From Lingula anatina (lineage: Eukaryota; Brachiopoda; Lingulata; Lingulida; Lingulidae), in the NCBI RefSeq assembly GCF_001039355.2, contig NW_019775389.1, positions 132,380-196,379 of the forward strand: 64,000 bases of DNA, written 5' to 3'. This document shows positions 27,026 through 37,958 of the stretch, in pieces. Positions within the stretch are counted from its first letter, which is position 1, and the number at the start of each line of letters is the position of its first letter. The position numbers and the translations under genes were made by a program. The notes under the pieces are model-generated. The model worked only from the letters and a program-made list of their open reading frames with translations. It was not told the origin of the DNA and did not search any database.

Positions 27026-28299
27026 AACAGCTTCTGGCTGTACAAATATCGACACGCACGGTGACCGCTTTTGATTTCGTCAAGTGGCAATAGTTTGTCG
27101 CAATAAGTAACACCTAATGCATTTAGTTGGTATCTGGGGAGAACACTCCATTAGATAAGGGTGACCAGTTTAACTCAGTAGAATGGAGTACACGAAAGGG
27201 TGCCCAGGTTCAAACTTTTTTCGACCTTGTGTAACTGCGGGCTTGACCACCGTCACCTCGTCCTTTCACTGGGCACAAACCGGGTGTACTATGGGGGGTT
27301 CACCCCGTCCAGTCCTATTGTTCCTTTGACCAGATTATCCATCCATCGGTTCAACGTGGACATTGGCAAAAAGGGGATCATTAAGCGCTTCGGTGGACTC
27401 CTATAGATACAGAGATTAGAGAGACGTAGAGCAATTTGTTGAGGAAGAGCAATTTCTTTACAGATGAGTGTGCGTTGACATTGTCGTGGAATCGGTGCGT
27501 CAAGTGAACATTGGTCCTTTCATGCGGCCATTGTTCATCTTTCTAGGTCTGATCGAGCCCTGTTTGAAAGTGCTGGGATTGGCAGAAAGACGCAGCAACG
27601 GCTGGGCCTCTTTTCTTTCAATATCTCGAAGGTTAATAAACTCTACAGGTGGGGTGCTTACAAAAAGGCTTTGTAGTTAGTGTAACTACACCTGTATCTG
27701 TCCAATTGTGTGTCTCTTTCTCGTTGACTTGAAGAAAATGATTGGCCTTGACTAGAAAAAAAAAAAAAAACGACAGCACGGCACGTATTATGTTAAATAC
27801 GCATCATATGGATAGCGACCTGGAAGGAGAGCGAACAACGTAATATAATTTGGTCTCAAAAAAGACACGCGACACGAGTGGCTACCAGTCGGTCAGTGCG
27901 TCCAGAACTGGACAGATCGGAGGTAGAAGGGGGTGGCGTATCCAGCTGGACTTAAGTTACATGTAAAATACTGCCACAGGGTAGAACAACCAAGGGTAAG
28001 GGCGTAAGGAGGCTTTTACTAATTTACGATACACAGACACTAGATTTAGACATATTTTTCTTTGGCATCAACATGGAATTGTAGTTCAGTTTAAAAATTG
28101 TAATGGCGTTTGTACGTTTTCATTATGTACCGGGTACTAAGTATAGTGTGCAATCATCGTTGGTATGTTGTATTGAAGTTACAAATGCCGAGCAGCTGAA
28201 TGTCACCATTAGTTATAAACCTAGCTAGGCACTTTCGGAAAAGAGGGGCGTTGAGGTCAGATACTTAATTCTAGTGATATATATATACACTGATATACA

Positions 28300-28545
28300 T
28301 ACGCACGTGTCTGGATGTGAAGGGTGCGCAGAATGCAGAACGAGAGAGCGAGAGAGTTACGGGCACTGTAGATGCACAACCCTGGATAGGCTGCCCCAGA
28401 TTACAATTGTGTGAGCAGCTAGCGAACGTACACGAGTTATGTAGATAGTTAACACACGTGTATATACGAAACTGTTAGACAACCGAGTTATATCGATGTT
28501 GGAACGGACTTTTCCTATTCTCGTGGACTGAGGGCGAAGTATCCT
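28300..28545 (+). other. candidate proximal leader exon of gene A
   Basis: The stretch ends at ATCCT|GTAAGTAA (GT at 28546-28547), a near-consensus donor on gene A's strand about 660 bases before the acceptor of its first coding exon. It contains no long open frame. The 5' boundary is not visible; 28300 is nominal. It may be an alternative first exon to those at 5782 and 18718. Confidence 0.27.
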
Positions 28546-29083
28546 GTAAGTAATTCAGCTTAGGGTCGGTGCATTTGTCCATGTGGCACAACCTCAGTAC
28601 TTAACCATTAGGGTTTGATACCAATCAGATTAGTACGGCCACATAATGAACTCCATTATGGACGGAGGTGCGTGTATAGGATTTCGTGCACGGTAGCTAT
28701 ATATATAATTTTTTTAAGTTATGAAACTGAATTCAGACAAGGTTCATATAGGAGACGTAGACCACAGTGACGGCACGAGTTCAGGACAGACAACTTGTGT
28801 GTTAAAAAGTGACCTGACCATCTTGTCACTTGTGCGTGTCCTTAGCTATTTATTTTCAATATTGAAAATGATATAGAACGGCTTAAGACTTGTCAGAAAC
28901 GGTTATATATAATTTTTTTTCTCTCTTGTGTGTAGTGTTTTATTTCAAGTTAAATGCATTGTTGGAAATAAGTTATTTTAAAATGTGATAATGGCAGTTT
29001 TAGATCCAATTCAGTAGCTTGAAATGTTTGATAGATATTCACGTTACCTCCTATAAAAATGTCACAACATTAAACGTTTAATT

Positions 29084-29110
29084 TTTCAGAATCGAACACG
29101 GATGTCACCA
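29084..29110 (+). other. decayed duplicate of the exon 1 acceptor and start
   Basis: atttttcag|aatcgaacacggatg (AG at 29088-29089) closely resembles the real ttttccag|aatagaacatgggtg 114 bases downstream; the position matching the real ATG reads ACG. It may serve as an alternative acceptor giving a longer leader with a 13-codon upstream ORF, or be a relic of a local duplication. Confidence 0.35.
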
Positions 29111-29203
29111 GGGATGTTACATATAATTGAACGAACGAAATGATCCGTAACATAATATCCCTGGAATATATTTCATTAAACTTTTTCTGTTTCTGTTTTC
29201 CAG

Positions 29204-29452
29204 AATAGAACATGGGTGCTAAAAGGCGGGTTTTTGTGGACGAAGATGCGGAGGTTCCAGGCCCCCCCGTACCCCCTGACGGAGGGTGGGGGTGGGTGGT
29301 GGTGGCGGCGTCCTTCATGTGCAATGTGGTGGTGGACGGCGTGAGTTTTTCCTTCATGATCTTCATGTTGGAGTTCATGCATTATTTTGAGTCGACGGCC
29401 GAGCAGACGGCCTGGGCCGGCTCCTGCCTCACGGGGTGCTATCTCCTTATGG
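29204..29452 (+). CDS. gene A coding exon 1 (start codon, TM1-TM2 start)
   Basis: Acceptor ttttccag ends at 29203; 8 bases of leader precede the ATG at 29212. The exon encodes residues 1-80 plus the first base of codon 81, with DGGWGW and the helix [12 protein letters not shown]. Donor ATGG|GTGAGT, phase 1. Coding part is 241 nt. Confidence 0.93.
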
Positions 29453-32400
29453 GTGAGTAACGCTGGCGCCCTCTTTCTGACCATAGTGACGTTTTTGTAA
29501 AAGGAATCAATTTCACGAGTCAAGAATGTCGTAGATGCAGATGGAAATGTATTTCTGCATTGTGTCCACTTTGCATCCTTCTATACGTACTTATGTGATT
29601 GGTATATCTCTTGGTGGTTTTCTTTTTCACAAAAAAAAAGAAAAAAAAAAGGAAACTCATCAACTCGTAAGTATTAATAATAATTTATTCTGTTTTTAAT
29701 ATTACACATTAACATTATTGGATGACTATACTACTTCGAATAGAAGTGGTTGTTTACTAAAAAATTAAATAATTCGACATGACAAATAAAAAACTTGATA
29801 TGATGTCATCAATTAATTTTCTTTCTCTTTAATTTCAGGGCCCATCACGAGTGCGCTGGCGAACCGTTACGGGTGCCGTATGGTGGCGATATCCGGCGCC
29901 GTGATGGCGACCGTGGCCTTCCTCCTCAGTACGCTGACCACCAACTTAAACTGGTTAATTCTTACATACGGAGTTATTGGAGGTGAGGCGATGGCATTAA
30001 TTTACTCTCTGGCCAAAGGGTGCGCTAGTAGGCTCTTACAAATTTTTGAAAGTAGTGTATTTTTGTGCAGTATTTTAGGGGGAGCTGACATAACATAGCA
30101 GGATTAATTGACAATGAACTGTTGTCACTGTTTTTTGTGCTGTTTGCATTTTCACATGAGGATTTATTCTTAACATTTTGGACCAAAAATATTGGCTAGT
30201 TCTAGTTGAGTTTTACATTGTAATCTTAGTCGTGATGCCTGTTCGCTTCAAAGGATGCACATGCGCCCCCTTGTGTGATTTAGGTTGGTGATAGGAGCTC
30301 TAGCCATGTAGAACAAGTTCCTCTGAAGAGTAAATTCAGTTAGTCTTTGCAGGGAACATGTAGTTGCCTTTCATCCACACATCCTCTCTCATTTGTCCTT
30401 CATCCCGTGCTTAGTAACCAGACATGTTTTGAACACGCACTCAACACTCACAGTTTAAAAATACGGCAATCAAAAAAGCCCACAATACATCATTTGATCA
30501 CCCAGCTAATATTCTGCGGGAAAATCCGGCTAACATGTGCAGGCTACATTTGTACATGACCTAAGTATTGGTAAAGCAAACGAATTAAGTGCTTAATTCT
30601 CAAGCGCCCCGATTTTAAAGAGCAGATCTAGCTGCATTATGAAAAAAGCCCAATTACCTGTAGACAAGATATAAAAAGGCTGTAAAATCCAGGGTCCAGT
30701 GAGTGGAGAGAGAGCTCTCGTGTTATCCTGTCAGGGTCGTTGGTTTCTCCTGGAAACCGGTTTAATGTACCGCCACTAATGTAATATATCATGCCCTTTG
30801 AATGCATTCTTGGCGGGCATGGGTTTTTTTATGTCCTATATACATGTAGCATCATCTGTCAATTATTGGCCAATGATCGTACTTGAACGTGGAGTGTGTG
30901 AGAGAGGTCCCCGGAACGTTTTATGTGGTAATTTGGGAGGTTTAATGACCGACGATTACTAATATATGTATGTAGATGCATTACTACACGTACGGTGTGT
31001 GAACAGATTTGGATTGTGCCATTAATTACGGCCGCCACTTATCTAGAAATAGAATACGGTTTTAGCAGAAAGAAATTGTTCGCAAGACAAACAGCACGTA
31101 TTATGTTATGGTTTGGTAAGATGAAACTTTTTGCTAATAAAAACCCTTTAATTTTTCCAGGCATCGGGTTTGGCCTAATCTACCTCCCCGCCATCGTGAT
31201 AGTGGGGTTTTACTTCGAGAAAAAGAGGGCGCTGGCCACCGGTATTGCAGTGTCGGGATCTGGGGTCGGAATCATTGTTTTTCCAATGCTCTCTAGCAAA
31301 CTCGTCAAGGAATACCACTGGCGAGGTGGACTCGTACTTGTAGCAGGGATTGTCTTGCAGATCGTGATTTGTGCCGCCCTCTTTCGGCCACTAGACGTAC
31401 CAAAGCGCAAGAAAAGGAAACCAATTATTATTTACCGTGGCAATATTATGACAAAACTGATAGCGGAAAAGAAAAGGCAAAGGACTATCTCCACGCATTC
31501 TTTAGACAATACAATTATCACAAAAGACAACAGATTGATTCGAAATAAAGACTTGGTGCAGCTTATCATCGCTGTCGATGAAACGGTTCACAAAAAACCT
31601 AAACCCAGACCCTCAATTTTACCGGTAAATCCGGCGGACGTTAGTCTCAGTTGTACGGGACAGATGAATCGGTCAGTAGCAATAAAGAATAAACCACTGG
31701 TAGAGGTCCTCGAACGAAGTCGGTTTTATTGTACACCTTCTGGTTTGAACCCAGGAAGCACTATGTCGCTACAACCACACATGTTGACTTATAAATCCTC
31801 GGATGACGATAAGGAGATGTCGCCATCTAGCGGCTATTCCAGTACGCAAAGTCTTCCAAGCGGCAGCCAACAGCATGCGTCTTCCGAAACCGAGGAAATT
31901 TGGCAACAGCACGGGGACACATCGGAAAACCCAGAGGAAGAAGAGCAACAACGGGAAGACATGGCACGGCCTCTCTACAGGAGGGATATTTTCTTCAATG
32001 GCAGCGTGGCGCACCTTCCACAGTTTCAGGCGGCTCACAATGATCTGCAGCAGTATCTGAAGAGTGTCACACACGTGCCTGTGGTGCATCACAATCCCAT
32101 ATTTGATGTCATCAAGGAGATGTTGGACCTGTCATTGTTCAAGAACATCACTTTCCCTATCCTGTGCCTTTCTACGTTGTTGAGTACGATGGGTAAGTGC
32201 AGCTCCAAAAAACTCCGTCGCTAGCTTTCTGTATGAGTCTTGGTGCTTGAAAATAATGACTGCATTTAAATCTTACTATGAGAAATAAAATCATCTATTT
32301 TCTAATAATTCAACGGCAGAGCTAAGATATTGTGACTGCTAGTTCTAGGTAACTTACTCGTGAACGTTGGAAGATGGAAATTTGCAAACATTTTAAGCTC

Positions 32401-34304
32401 GAAAACGCTTTCCTTCTTGTGTATTCATTTCGTGAGTTGTTGTGTAATCAAACATAAATTGGTTATATATTTTCAGGTTTTTTCATCCCTTACGTGTTCG
32501 TGCCAATTATGGCGATACAACAGGAGATCAAGTACGAAGAAGCCGTGGAATTCATATCCTGGATGGGCGTGGCCAACGCCATAGGGCGGGGCCTATCTGG
32601 TGCCGTGTCGGACCGCCCCTGGGCAGATTCACTCAAAATCTACGGTGTTTTCCTCATCATTGCTGGAGTCATGACTGCAGTGTGTCCGAAACTCAACGAC
32701 TTGTTCCCTTTCTGGAGTATCTATACGCAATTTGTGGTCTATTCAGTGGCCTTTGGGCTTTTTACAGGTAGGTGTCCATTTCCCCCATGTTAAAGGGATA
32801 ATAACTCTTCGTTTTGGCCAAAAAATGAATTTTCCTGGAGTTAACAACAATTTTCCCATACTTACCAATGGTTAATGAATTCATTTTTACATTCAAAGTG
32901 AGTCCCTGGTTTTTTTCTAAAAAGTTTGGTTTTTTGTTAAAATCTCTTAAGAGATTATAACAGAGTATAGCCATCAGTGGAGGTCACATGGTCTGAAGAC
33001 AAGCTCAGATATCAGAATAATAGCTATAACTGCCGTTTTTGTGGTAAAACAGAATATATTATATTTCTATGAGTTATTCACAATGTTTTTATTGTGAAAT
33101 ATAGATCTCATANNNNNNNNNNNNNNNNNNNNNNNNNNNNNNNNNNNNNNNNNNNNNNNNNNNNNNNNNNNNNNNNNNNNNNNNNNNNNNNNNNNNNNNN
33201 NNNNNNNNNNNNNNNNNNNNNNNNNNNNNNNNNNNNNNNNNNNNNNNNNNNNNNNNNNNNNNNNNNNNNNNNNNNNNNNNNNNNNNNNNNNNNNNNNNNN
33301 NNNNNNNNNNNNNNNNNNNNNNNNNNNNNNNNNNNATAACTCTGTTCTTCTATGTCAGCCTCTTTTGTGTCTTCTCGATTAGTGGTTTTGGTCTCTATTT
33401 TTAGCCCCTTTTGTATTATAGCAGTTAATATTTCTGTTCGCTTTTTTATCGCCTCCTGTATTATTGCGGTTAATAAGTCTGTTCTCTATTTTTATTTCAG
33501 CCCCCTTTGTATCATTGCGGTCAATAATTCTGGTTGACCTCCTGGGACTGGACAAGTTGACCAATGCATTTGGCCTTCTCATACTTCTCCAAGGAGTAGC
33601 GGCCATGGTGGGAACGCCTATTGCTGGTAAGTGATAGCCCCTTAATTCTTTATCATTGAAATGAAAAATACATCTCGTTAATCCGCGAAAAACAATGTCA
33701 TATATGATAATTGAGGAGGTAGTTGTATTGAATATAATATCGCGGTGGTTTTTAATCGGAGATAATATGAACTAACAAAGAATAGTGCAAAAATTAGAAA
33801 GAAATGGTATTCTTGTAGCAATTTTGGTGTAATTTTGGCACGCTGGGGTCCAAATGATCTATGTCGACTTGATTAATAAAAAGAGAGCATTAGCGCATGA
33901 AATATATTCCGCTTTCATTTATATTTTTACCAGTAAATGGCGACTAATGAAGCTAATCCCCAATTTGTTGTTCTTTAATTACAGGTAAGATATTCGACAG
34001 CAGCGGCAGTCTGGACGATGCATTTTACGCCGCGGGGACTCTTATCGCGCTGTCTGGGCTCTTGGTGCTGCCACTGAGGATAATTAGAAACTGGGAACTC
34101 TCAGACAAAAAGAAAAGGGGAATGGAATACACAGACGGTTATGGCAAAATAGAAAAGGGCGAGTGTTCCGGTGCCGCAGCCCCAGTTCACATTACCATCC
34201 AACTTCCTAAAGAACATCTGGAAAAAATGCAGGGTCTCTACGTGCCGCAAGAGGGGGAAGTGAAAGAAGTGGAAGTGCTGTTATCCAAGGAATCCGTCAT
34301 GTAA
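29212..34304 (+). CDS. SLC16-family monocarboxylate transporter (gene A), 6 coding exons
   Basis: Spliced coding sequence: 29212-29452, 29839-29982, 31161-32192, 32477-32767, 33501-33626, 33985-34304; 2154 nt, 717 residues plus stop. It is a 12-helix plasma membrane carrier of the major facilitator superfamily. The MCT hallmark DGGWGW (23-28) lies at TM1 and [11 protein letters not shown] (146-156) at TM5. Exon 3 encodes TM4-6 and a very long cytosolic loop (roughly 215-455) ending in RPLYRRDIF (398 on) just before TM7. In TM8 Arg510 matches the essential MCT1 Arg306, but the MCT1 Asp302 position is Asn506, and no lysine matches MCT1 Lys38. This argues against a classic H+/lactate carrier; MCT9/12/14-like is more likely. 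It is longer than vertebrate MCTs (about 430-520) because of loop and C-tail. The C-terminus ends ESVM, a weak class I PDZ-ligand shape. ATG 29212 is chosen because it follows the acceptor at 29203 and opens directly into the conserved N-terminus. Substrate unknown. Confidence 0.94.
29839..29982 (+). CDS. gene A coding exon 2 (TM2-TM3)
   Basis: 144 nt between ttaatttcag and GGAG|GTGAGG. Encodes [14 protein letters not shown], the usual MCT loop 2-3, and the next helix. Same length and phase as gene B exon 2. Confidence 0.93.
31161..32192 (+). CDS. gene A coding exon 3 (TM4-TM6, central loop, TM7 start)
   Basis: 1032 nt between atttttccag and ACGATGG|GTAAGT. Contains [20 protein letters not shown], the TM5 signature, a basic patch KRKKRK after TM6, a Ser/Glu/Gln-rich loop and the conserved [18 protein letters not shown] module. 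The frame is open upstream into the intron (to 30995), but that part has no MCT similarity. Confidence 0.93.
32477..32767 (+). CDS. gene A coding exon 4 (TM7-TM10 part)
   Basis: 291 nt between tattttcag and TTTACAG|GTAGGT. Encodes [12 protein letters not shown], the TM8 stretch [12 protein letters not shown] and the SDRPWADSL loop. It corresponds to gene B exons 4 and 5 fused; no intron is present at the GGT codon near 32599. Confidence 0.92.
33113..33335. other. assembly gap (223 N) in gene A intron 4
   Basis: Run of N. It sits between an ordinary intron stretch and the exon-5-like tandem array, so the missing sequence may hold further array units. Confidence 0.99.
33345..33536 (+). repeat. 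46-49 bp tandem array overlapping the exon 5 splice acceptor
   Basis: Four units begin at 33359, 33405, 33452 and 33501 (spacings 46, 47, 49). The last unit is the real exon 5 start. Over 36 aligned bases including the AG, unit 1 matches the exon at about 24 positions and unit 2 at about 29; unit 3 matches about 24 of 27 after a 2-base gap. Most differences are transitions. Units 1 and 2 keep an AG at the acceptor position (33357-33358, 33403-33404); unit 3 has CG. Unit 1 reads [12 protein letters not shown] beside the real [12 protein letters not shown]. Confidence 0.8.
33501..33626 (+). CDS. gene A coding exon 5 (TM10-TM11)
   Basis: 126 nt between tttatttcag and ATTGCTG|GTAAGT. Encodes [19 protein letters not shown] and [12 protein letters not shown], the MCT helix 10-11 consensus. 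Same length and phases as gene B exon 6. Its acceptor and first ~36 bases form the last unit of an intronic tandem array (33345-33536). Confidence 0.92.
33985..34304 (+). CDS. gene A coding exon 6 (TM12, cytosolic tail, stop)
   Basis: 320 nt after ctttaattacag. Begins [18 protein letters not shown], then a helix ([13 protein letters not shown]) and a charged tail of about 75 residues. Stop TAA at 34302-34304. Confidence 0.93.
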
Positions 34305-34931
34305 AAGAAAAACGATGGTGCCTGCAAGTTAAACGTAGTGACACAAAGACGTTTTGTGAGTCGGGTGGTTCTTCCACATTTTATTGCCTGTGATGAAGAA
34401 CCAGATTTTCCGTACAGCGTGTCTGGCCACAAAGCCGCTTCGATTGAGCAAGAACCTATTTCAAGTGTTCAATGGCCACCTTTAAGTGTTCAGAATAGAT
34501 ATTTAAAGCAGATATTTCAGTTGGAGTGAAGCGAAATGCTAACGTTCTTTTTGCATTTTCCTCACAGCACAATGACGTATATTTTTTGGCCCCCAATAAG
34601 GTCATTACAGAACGAGCGGTACACAGGACACATTATTGAACAGACGTTATGGAGGTTTACGTCGAAACGTTGTGCAACCGTTGGTTGCTGCTCTCCTATA
34701 AGGAGTACAAAGATGTCAAACAACATTTTATTCACAGAGCGCCAATGATAATATTTTAAAGTTGGATAAAAATGCCTCTAAAATTAGGCACATTTATATG
34801 TATTGTTATAATTGGTATACGACTGTATAGGTGAAAACCACTGCCATATCACCGTATTCTGCTGGACGGAATATGCCGAAATAGACCGAATTCACTCGAC
34901 TTGTTACGAAGTGTGATTTGCCAAAGTATAA

Positions 34932-34964
34932 GGGGTTAGGGGTTCGGGGGTGTGGGTTCGGGGG
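34932..34964 (+). promoter_or_regulatory. G-quadruplex motif in the probable gene A 3' UTR
   Basis: Five runs of 3-5 G separated by 3-base loops (TTA, TTC, TGT, TTC), about 630 bases after the stop codon and on the sense strand, so it could form in the mRNA. Confidence 0.6.
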
Positions 34965-36654
34965 TTGAAGTTGAGTGGGAGGGGGGTGATTCTCGCAAGC
35001 CAGAATGCGGTGATACTTTCATTAATATCTAGTTAACAAAAGTTCATGGAAAGACCATTAGTTTTCGTATACGCCACAGTATACTTTTCTGATATTATAC
35101 CAATTATGTGGTAGTATCCTTAATTTTGTTTTGACATGTTATATGTTAGTACTTCGTTAAGGAATATTTTATTTCTTATCATACTGATGTTGAGGAGTAT
35201 ATGTAGCCATAACCTGTTGAAAAGAAAACAATTTGTCGGATATTTTATTTCACAAAGGTGCTCCTATATGAACAAAAAGAAAGAGAAAAAATAGGGGATT
35301 ATGTAGAATAGATTCCACTTCTAAAGGGACAGCAGTAGCAAGACTTATGGTGAAGTCGACATTTAATGATTTACCACACTTATGTGTACATTATTATGTA
35401 TAGTTTATTTCACAATGATCTCATTTTCTGTATTATGTTGAAGGAAGTGCCCGAGGGTAACATTGCATGGATGTCCATTGAACGTAAAATTCTCACTTTA
35501 TTCTAAGGTACTCAACTGAACGTGGCACGAGCTCTCAGTGTCATAAAACTCTTTCTTATTCCAGTGCTCGCGCAATCTTATCAACCAACACGTTGTGATG
35601 CTCTAGGTGTCAGAGCGCCCTCTTTTGTATTACGATTTTAAAATTTATTTCATTTTTTAATGAAGTTTAAACTTCAGTCATACTCAGTGGCGATAGTTTG
35701 GTCGTATATTTTTCCATTACCTGTTGCCTTTGAATCTGTGCACAATTACCAAAAGCATGCCATTAAATGCTCTTTTTTTTGCACTTGGTAAAAAAAAGAC
35801 CAAGTGGATGAATTATATTTGTATGTATACTTGTGAAGGCCTTTAACAAACTCATGGTCGCATAACATAATGAGTATGTCACATTTTTAAAGAAAAATCC
35901 AATGCAATTGTTACTCTGGATGTTGATGGTATTTTAACCATGTTGTCGTGACACACAACAGGTATAATTTTAGTCGCCAGGTGGCGATTTTGTTCCCAAC
36001 AGGGTTATATATGAACAGAACATGGGGAAACCTGTTCAAATGATAAAAAAAAACTGAAAGATACATTGCGTTTAACCAAAACAGTGAGGCGTCAAGAAGC
36101 ACCTACATATATAAAGTACATTTTGTATATTTGTAAACTAGTTATTATCAATGTCATTCTGTCAGTCCATTTTGCCATTTGTATATCAGAGTCGCCAGCC
36201 ATTTGTCATGCATCAAAACTATTATTATTATCTGTTACGATTATGAATACCATAAAAGTATAAAATGAAAACAATGAAAAAATAATCCACTAAAAAATTC
36301 AAAGATACGATCCTTATCAGCGTTGCGAGTTGTTTTATTGTCTGCTGCAAATGGTGGAATTTTCATTGTTTCTTCCTCTACTTATTTGCATATCATAAAG
36401 ATAATGAAACGCGCAAAATATACCGGGACTGATAATATCATTTAGAAATTTATAAGTTGAAGATAAACATGTAGTCTCATCCACCCACATATGGCATTTG
36501 GTTGCATTTTATGCATTTATTCACTTTACTTATATATTTACCCATTCACTCATTTATTTTCCGCTAGGGGGGTATATTATTTTCAGCGGAGTTAAAGAAC
36601 CCATTTTATAATCAATCAATTAATCAATCATATCGACCGCAGATTTCAATCACT

Positions 36655-36680
36655 ACCCCCTCCCAGACTGGGGGAGGGGG
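36655..36680. other. GC-rich perfect hairpin
   Basis: ccccctccc, a 5-base loop and gggggaggggg form a strong stem. No oligo-T follows. It could be a transcript structure near the 3' end of gene A or chance. Confidence 0.45.
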
Positions 36681-37880
36681 TTGTTCCATATTATTACAGT
36701 ATTTTAAATAGATTTCTCTGTAATTTGGACCTTTTCGTGGAAGGTCTGCAACGCAATTCTCTGTCACGTACAGTAATCTTAGGCCTGCTTAATTGTTAAC
36801 TTAACTTAAAATGTTCTGGTCTATAAATAGTAATAAGTTAACTTTTTTCACCCTCTCTTTCACAAACGTTAAGTACTGTGGTAATTCTACCAAGGTTCAT
36901 TCCAGTGCATTGTGACACCTGTCTCTACACACATCCGATTCCATACGTGTGTCTGTTAAGAAAATAAGAAAAATAAATTCAACATTTTGATATACGATTT
37001 TGTCGATCGCGCGCTCGGTTTACCGCCACAATGTGTTTTCTAGGTACATGTAAACCCAGAAAAGCTATTAACCGTTTGTCGACCAGGTTTAAAACAAAAA
37101 GCCTATGTAACTTTTTATAAGTATAATTATTATGATAACAAAAGAATCACTCATCGGCTTCCAACTTCTTACAAGTACATTACAAGTGATATTTGCGTTG
37201 AACATCCTGACCATTCGATCATATGAAGTGTTTCTAATTATTAGTTTTAAAAAATTGGCCTTTAAAGACTTAAACGCCATCGGGAGGCTCAGTACGGATA
37301 CATTTTAAAGATGGGAAACTCGCAATAGTAGTAACTTTACAAACGAGGACAGCTGTTTCCAATTCGACGGTTAAACGTAAAATTAGACATACAAGAGACG
37401 TGCGTACTAATAGCGTACTAATATAATACATAAAAACACTCATCTGTATAATTAACTTTGTGTTTTCGTAAACCATTTACAATAGATATAAGGATCACAT
37501 GTTCAATTTTTTATGATTACTATAAATGAGAATAATAATTATTATTATCATTATTATTATTGTGTTATGTGCAGTACTTACAATTTGAGGTATAAGAAAA
37601 GAACGGGAACCTTTCACAAATGTGATCAGTCTAAAACCCGTAGTAAATTTATCACTACAAAATTATAGGCATGATTTCACTATTTTTGCTTCCAGCTGAA
37701 ATCTAACATACATGTACATGGATACTAAAGTGCTACATTTTCAAAATATTTCAGATTAGGTCTGAAGTTGGGCGTAGAACTAATGGTACAAATATACACT
37801 TAAAATGCAACATATTTTGTTTCCAGCTGAAAGTAGAAATAAATGCATAATAAAGATAAGCTTTCAACCTCTGGCCTATA

Positions 37881-37958
37881 CTTCTGTGACTATCGCATGC
37901 CATTCTCTTCTGTGACTATCGCATGCCATTCTCTTCTGTGACTATCGCATGCCATTCT
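37881..37958. repeat. 26-bp tandem triplicate
   Basis: Three exact copies of a 26-base unit beginning cttctgtgac and ending gccattct. Perfect identity implies recent expansion. Three head-to-tail units with no spacers, so not a CRISPR. Confidence 0.95.

Larger units (their letters stand above)
18719..28299. other. stretch without a supported coding gene
   Basis: No SLC16 or other domain was seen in any frame. It contains four perfect TGACGTCA palindromes across the wider region (19105, 20756, 26172, 26944), a TATA-like site near 20795 and an (ATTT)n run. Parts may be intron of gene A if one of the upstream leader exons is used. Confidence 0.45.

Noticed and set aside
33094-33339. Open frame of undefined residues
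   Set aside because: It is the assembly gap read as codons.
33352-33537. Open frame with repeated CIIAVN-like text
   Set aside because: Not a gene; it is the tandem array copying the exon 5 boundary, read in a shifted frame.
37881-37958. Short direct repeats suggesting a CRISPR
   Set aside because: Units are head to tail without spacers, and the genome is animal.
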